This document shows positions 61,389-64,000 of a DNA stretch of 64,000 nt, piece by piece. Position numbers and translations under genes: made by a program. Source of the DNA: Leucocoprinus leucothites (lineage: Eukaryota; Basidiomycota; Agaricomycetes; Agaricales; Agaricaceae); assembly GCA_013368445.1 (NCBI GenBank), contig JAACJO010000006.1:1364001-1428000 (forward strand). Direction: 5' to 3'. A model generated the notes under the pieces. That model did not search any database. It had not been told where the DNA came from and saw nothing but the letters and a program-made list of their open reading frames with translations. The first letter of the stretch is position 1; each line of letters begins with the position of its first letter.

Positions 61389-62118
61389 ACTCCCAGCAAC
61401 CGGTATCTAAAGATATGTTTACTTCAATACACAGATCGTTTGAGGTCACTCGTCCATAAAAGTAGTTTCAGGCTACCCTGTACTGTGCTTGAGCTTTCCT
61501 TGCTGTATTCTATCGTCACGTCATAATCACTGGTAACGACAATGTGTGGGAGATTGGTTTTCACCTGGTTACTACTTCATCAAAAATAGACGCCATATCT
61601 CATCCCATGAATAATGCCTCAATAAGGCGCGCAAACGCGAACCCTCCGCCTTTGTGAACAACTCCTCGGGCTTATGTTTCAAGCCCCAGGTACGACCATC
61701 AGATAGTAAAAGATGGCATTGGCCTGAATCCTTTGGTCCCCATATGCATTGAGCGATCGCAACTTATTTGCCTTTCTGGGCTGTCCCCACCATTGCTATA
61801 GACACCGGACCACTTGGGACAATCCCCCGCCGTCGAAGTCTCATGCTCGAATATATTTTTCTTCACAGAGCAACTGTCAGCCTGGCCCAGCACTACGGAC
61901 CTTATCGACTAAGAGTCTCCTTATAATATAAATGTCGTAGGGCGACCAATGAGCTTGACGACGTTAAGCTTTTCTCTCTTCTGAAGTCGACGTGCGTATA
62001 CCGTTTCGCTCAGCTTTCTAAGTTTGTTTTCATTTCTGACAGACGAAAAAGGTTGACCGTTGTCTCGCTGATTCAAAAGAAAGACGATGCCCCCTTCAAT
62101 TCACGAACTTGAAGGTAC
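61389..62118. other. intergenic, no gene seen
   Basis: About 730 bases between the ABC transporter stop and the next gene. An ATG at 62087 (MPPSIHELEG) before a possible donor could be a first exon of the following gene. Confidence 0.45.
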
Positions 62119-63299
62119 ATGACCAGCCATTTCCCCACCTCCACATTATTTGACTCTAAAAAAGAGGCTACCCCGAAGTATGGCGCCTCCATGGCCAAAA
62201 CCTTCTTGCGTTGGGTGTTCCAGCCCTTTCTAGACTCCTTCATGCTGCCTACTACCCGTGCATCCCCCCTGCCACCAAGTTATCAAAATGATCGCAGAGC
62301 TCTCGAGCCCCGTAACTTTGGAGGAGGGGGAGGAGGAGGAGGGGGCGGGGGTTGTTTTCAGTGCTTCATCCTGAATAATGATCCTCGTATCCTGTATACC
62401 GGTCAATGGAACCTCAACCAGGTCAAGTTTTTTACAACACATAGCTCGACGGCTATTGGTGCAACAGCTTCGTTGACTTTTAATGGTATTATCTCATGCG
62501 TATTTTTGGGATCCCTCGCTCACCGAAAAGTTAGGTACTGGTATAACAGTTTTTGGAACAGTATCTGCAAGTAATACCACCACAAAGCCCCCCACAGTCG
62601 TTTATCGAGTCAACGCGGCTGCCCCTTTCACGACTACTCAGCCAGTCGCCAATGAGGACGTTGCGAACCAACCCCTATTCTCTTACGCCTTTGGGACCGA
62701 TTGGAAAGAAAACAAGATTACAATCCAGATTTTAGAGGCCGAGACGCCCTTCATCTTGGAGAAGTTCTTTGTCTTTCCTGGGAATTCGTCTGCAGACGCA
62801 GACGACGATGCCCGCGAAGAAAGCTCTACGGTTCCAACACCTACCCAGAAGTCAACTACAAGCAACGTAACAAGTTCAATGCTGGCGTTACCTGGATCTA
62901 TTGATGAAGAGACTCAAAGAACAATTCGAGTTCTTGCTGGGCTTCTGGGTGTTACTACGTTTATCGTTCTAGCGATGATAGTTTTTATTGTGCTGCAGTG
63001 CTTGCGCAAGCGGAAGCCCAGGTCTAAGGGCCGTCCTGGTGAGTATGCCCAGTAGTGATCCCGTAAATGCCAAGAACGATAACTTACATAGCCTAGAAAC
63101 CACATACACGCATTTCACAGGAACTGATACTATTTACCAGGCTCCCAGTGTGAACTGGTCCAGCAGCCTGTCGAGGAGTGATGGAGTACGCTCCATGTAT
63201 AGTCGAGGTATTCTCGATGTACTACGTTCAGAGTCAAGTTCAGAGGTGCCTCCTGTACCCCCCAAAGTCGTTTCTCGTAATATTCTGAGCTACGCCTGA
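62119..63299 (+). CDS. single-pass membrane protein with basidiomycete-type ectodomain
   Basis: The core is NNDPRILYTGQWNL, TASLTFNGTGITVFGTVSAS, a beta-rich ectodomain ending ETPFILEKFFVFPG, a Ser/Thr-rich stalk, one transmembrane helix (LAGLLGVTTFIVLAMIVFIV), a basic stop-transfer (LRKRKPRSKGRP) and a cytoplasmic tail with VPPVPPKVV, ending ILSYA at 63299. This order (D-P-x-I-x-Y-x-G-x-W, then TFNGTGITVFG, then TM) is shared by a very large family of uncharacterised agaricomycete surface proteins. Introns: one after FNG (ends before GTGIT) and one after SKGRP, restoring Glu of ETTYTHF. The 5' end is uncertain: the open frame back to 62119 includes an odd run of eleven glycines and no clear signal peptide. 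Confidence 0.65.
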
Positions 63300-64000
63300 A
63301 GCACTCGGACTGCATGCATCAGTGCTGATCTTTTCTACTTAATGGACCGTACTGGTATTGAGCAGATTGGCCTTATTCTTATCAGATTTACACTGTATCT
63401 TCTATATATTTAGTACACTTTCTTTTTGTATCCGTAGACAATAGCCTGTTTGAAATTTTATTCGGATATTTTTGGATGCGAGGAGAATATTTCGCAGAAG
63501 TAATGATTCTGCGGGGCGGATGGAAGCAACGCTCGAAGACTCGGTATCCGACGGTTGAACAATTAACATTATCGTAAGCTACACATGATACGGTAACTCT
63601 AAACGAGGCAAGAGAAAAATTACAGCTGCTTTCCAGCTCTAAGTCCCTACTTCTATTGTTTCTCTCCATTTCGTCGTCATTATATAGAAGGCATGCCGTG
63701 TCGTACTGCATCGTTCATCGGCAAACAATCACTGAGGAGTCCACATCTTCTCCCGGATGAGTTTGAGAAGATCAACGTCATTCAAACCCCTGAGAGATTC
63801 ATTACGGTCGACACCCTGAGAAACAAGTATAAGAATCAGCTTATTCTTACGAAGTTCAAGGAATGCACATACCTCGCGTTGGGCTGCTCGGATGACTGCT
63901 TTGGCAATTTGGCCACTGATCTCACGGACTAAAGCAATGCGTAAATGTCGTGTCTGGGTAATGTGATCAAGGTGACGTACTTCTTTCGATGCGTGGATAT
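63300..64000. other. right end of window, no supported gene
   Basis: About 700 bases. A 79-codon open frame (63693-63932, starting MPCRTASFIGKQSLRSPHLL) has no recognised family and could be an exon of a gene beyond the edge or chance. Confidence 0.4.

Noticed and set aside
62320..62352. G-rich run read as a poly-Gly repeat expansion of functional interest
   Set aside because: It may lie in an intron or before the true start; the exon border just after it (TTTTCAG) suggests it could be non-coding.
63693..63932. 79-codon open frame near the right edge
   Set aside because: No recognisable family, no splice context and no neighbouring exons; kept only as a remark in the end-of-window entry.
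1..64000. CRISPR arrays, rRNA genes, retroviral or LTR elements
   Set aside because: No regularly spaced repeats, rRNA sequences, reverse-transcriptase motifs or long terminal repeats were recognised anywhere in the window.

Overview
The window is nuclear DNA of a filamentous fungus, most likely an agaricomycete (mushroom-forming basidiomycete). Coding genes are cut by many introns of about 45-65 nt with GT/AG (occasionally GC/AG) ends. Gene content points the same way: FunK1-type kinases, a Git3-like GPCR, a SKN1/KRE6 glucan-synthesis protein, SPX-EXS proteins and small Cys-rich secreted proteins. All exon structures were read by eye from homology and splice signals, so exact exon ends are provisional.

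Left part (1-7573): the 5' end of a MAT2B/RmlD-like gene runs off the left edge. Then come about 1.8 kb without a recognisable gene, an arrestin-like trafficking adaptor and the HOPS/CORVET core subunit VPS16.

7.8-19.9 kb: a tandem duplication of a unit of about 4.5 kb. Each copy carries a full SPX-EXS (SYG1/XPR1-type) gene on the minus strand. The second copy has two insertions. One is about 1.75 kb and holds a COPI beta'-like WD40 remnant and a small palindrome-ended element built on an 11-bp tandem repeat. The other is a 1.29-kb transposon-like element with inverted ends CTGTACCGG and TA target duplication.

20.9-33.7 kb: a compact housekeeping and secretory block. It has a 12-cysteine secreted protein, a type II haloacid-dehalogenase-like enzyme, a GPCR, an ELYS-domain nuclear protein, an M43 secreted metalloprotease and a SKN1/KRE6 GH16 membrane protein.

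34.7-49.2 kb: a second duplicated neighbourhood. Two FunK1 kinase genes (one with a single in-frame TAG), two intact genes of a fungal family tentatively assigned an acetoacetate-decarboxylase-like fold, remnants of both families, and a third, 5'-truncated SPX-EXS copy directly abutting a FunK1 3' tail. This patchwork is the most unusual part of the window.

49.6-64 kb: conserved metabolism and transport. Homoserine dehydrogenase and the 2-oxoglutarate dehydrogenase E2 subunit are divergently transcribed. An ABCC-type full ABC transporter and a single-pass membrane protein with a basidiomycete-type ectodomain follow. The last 0.7 kb shows no gene I can support.
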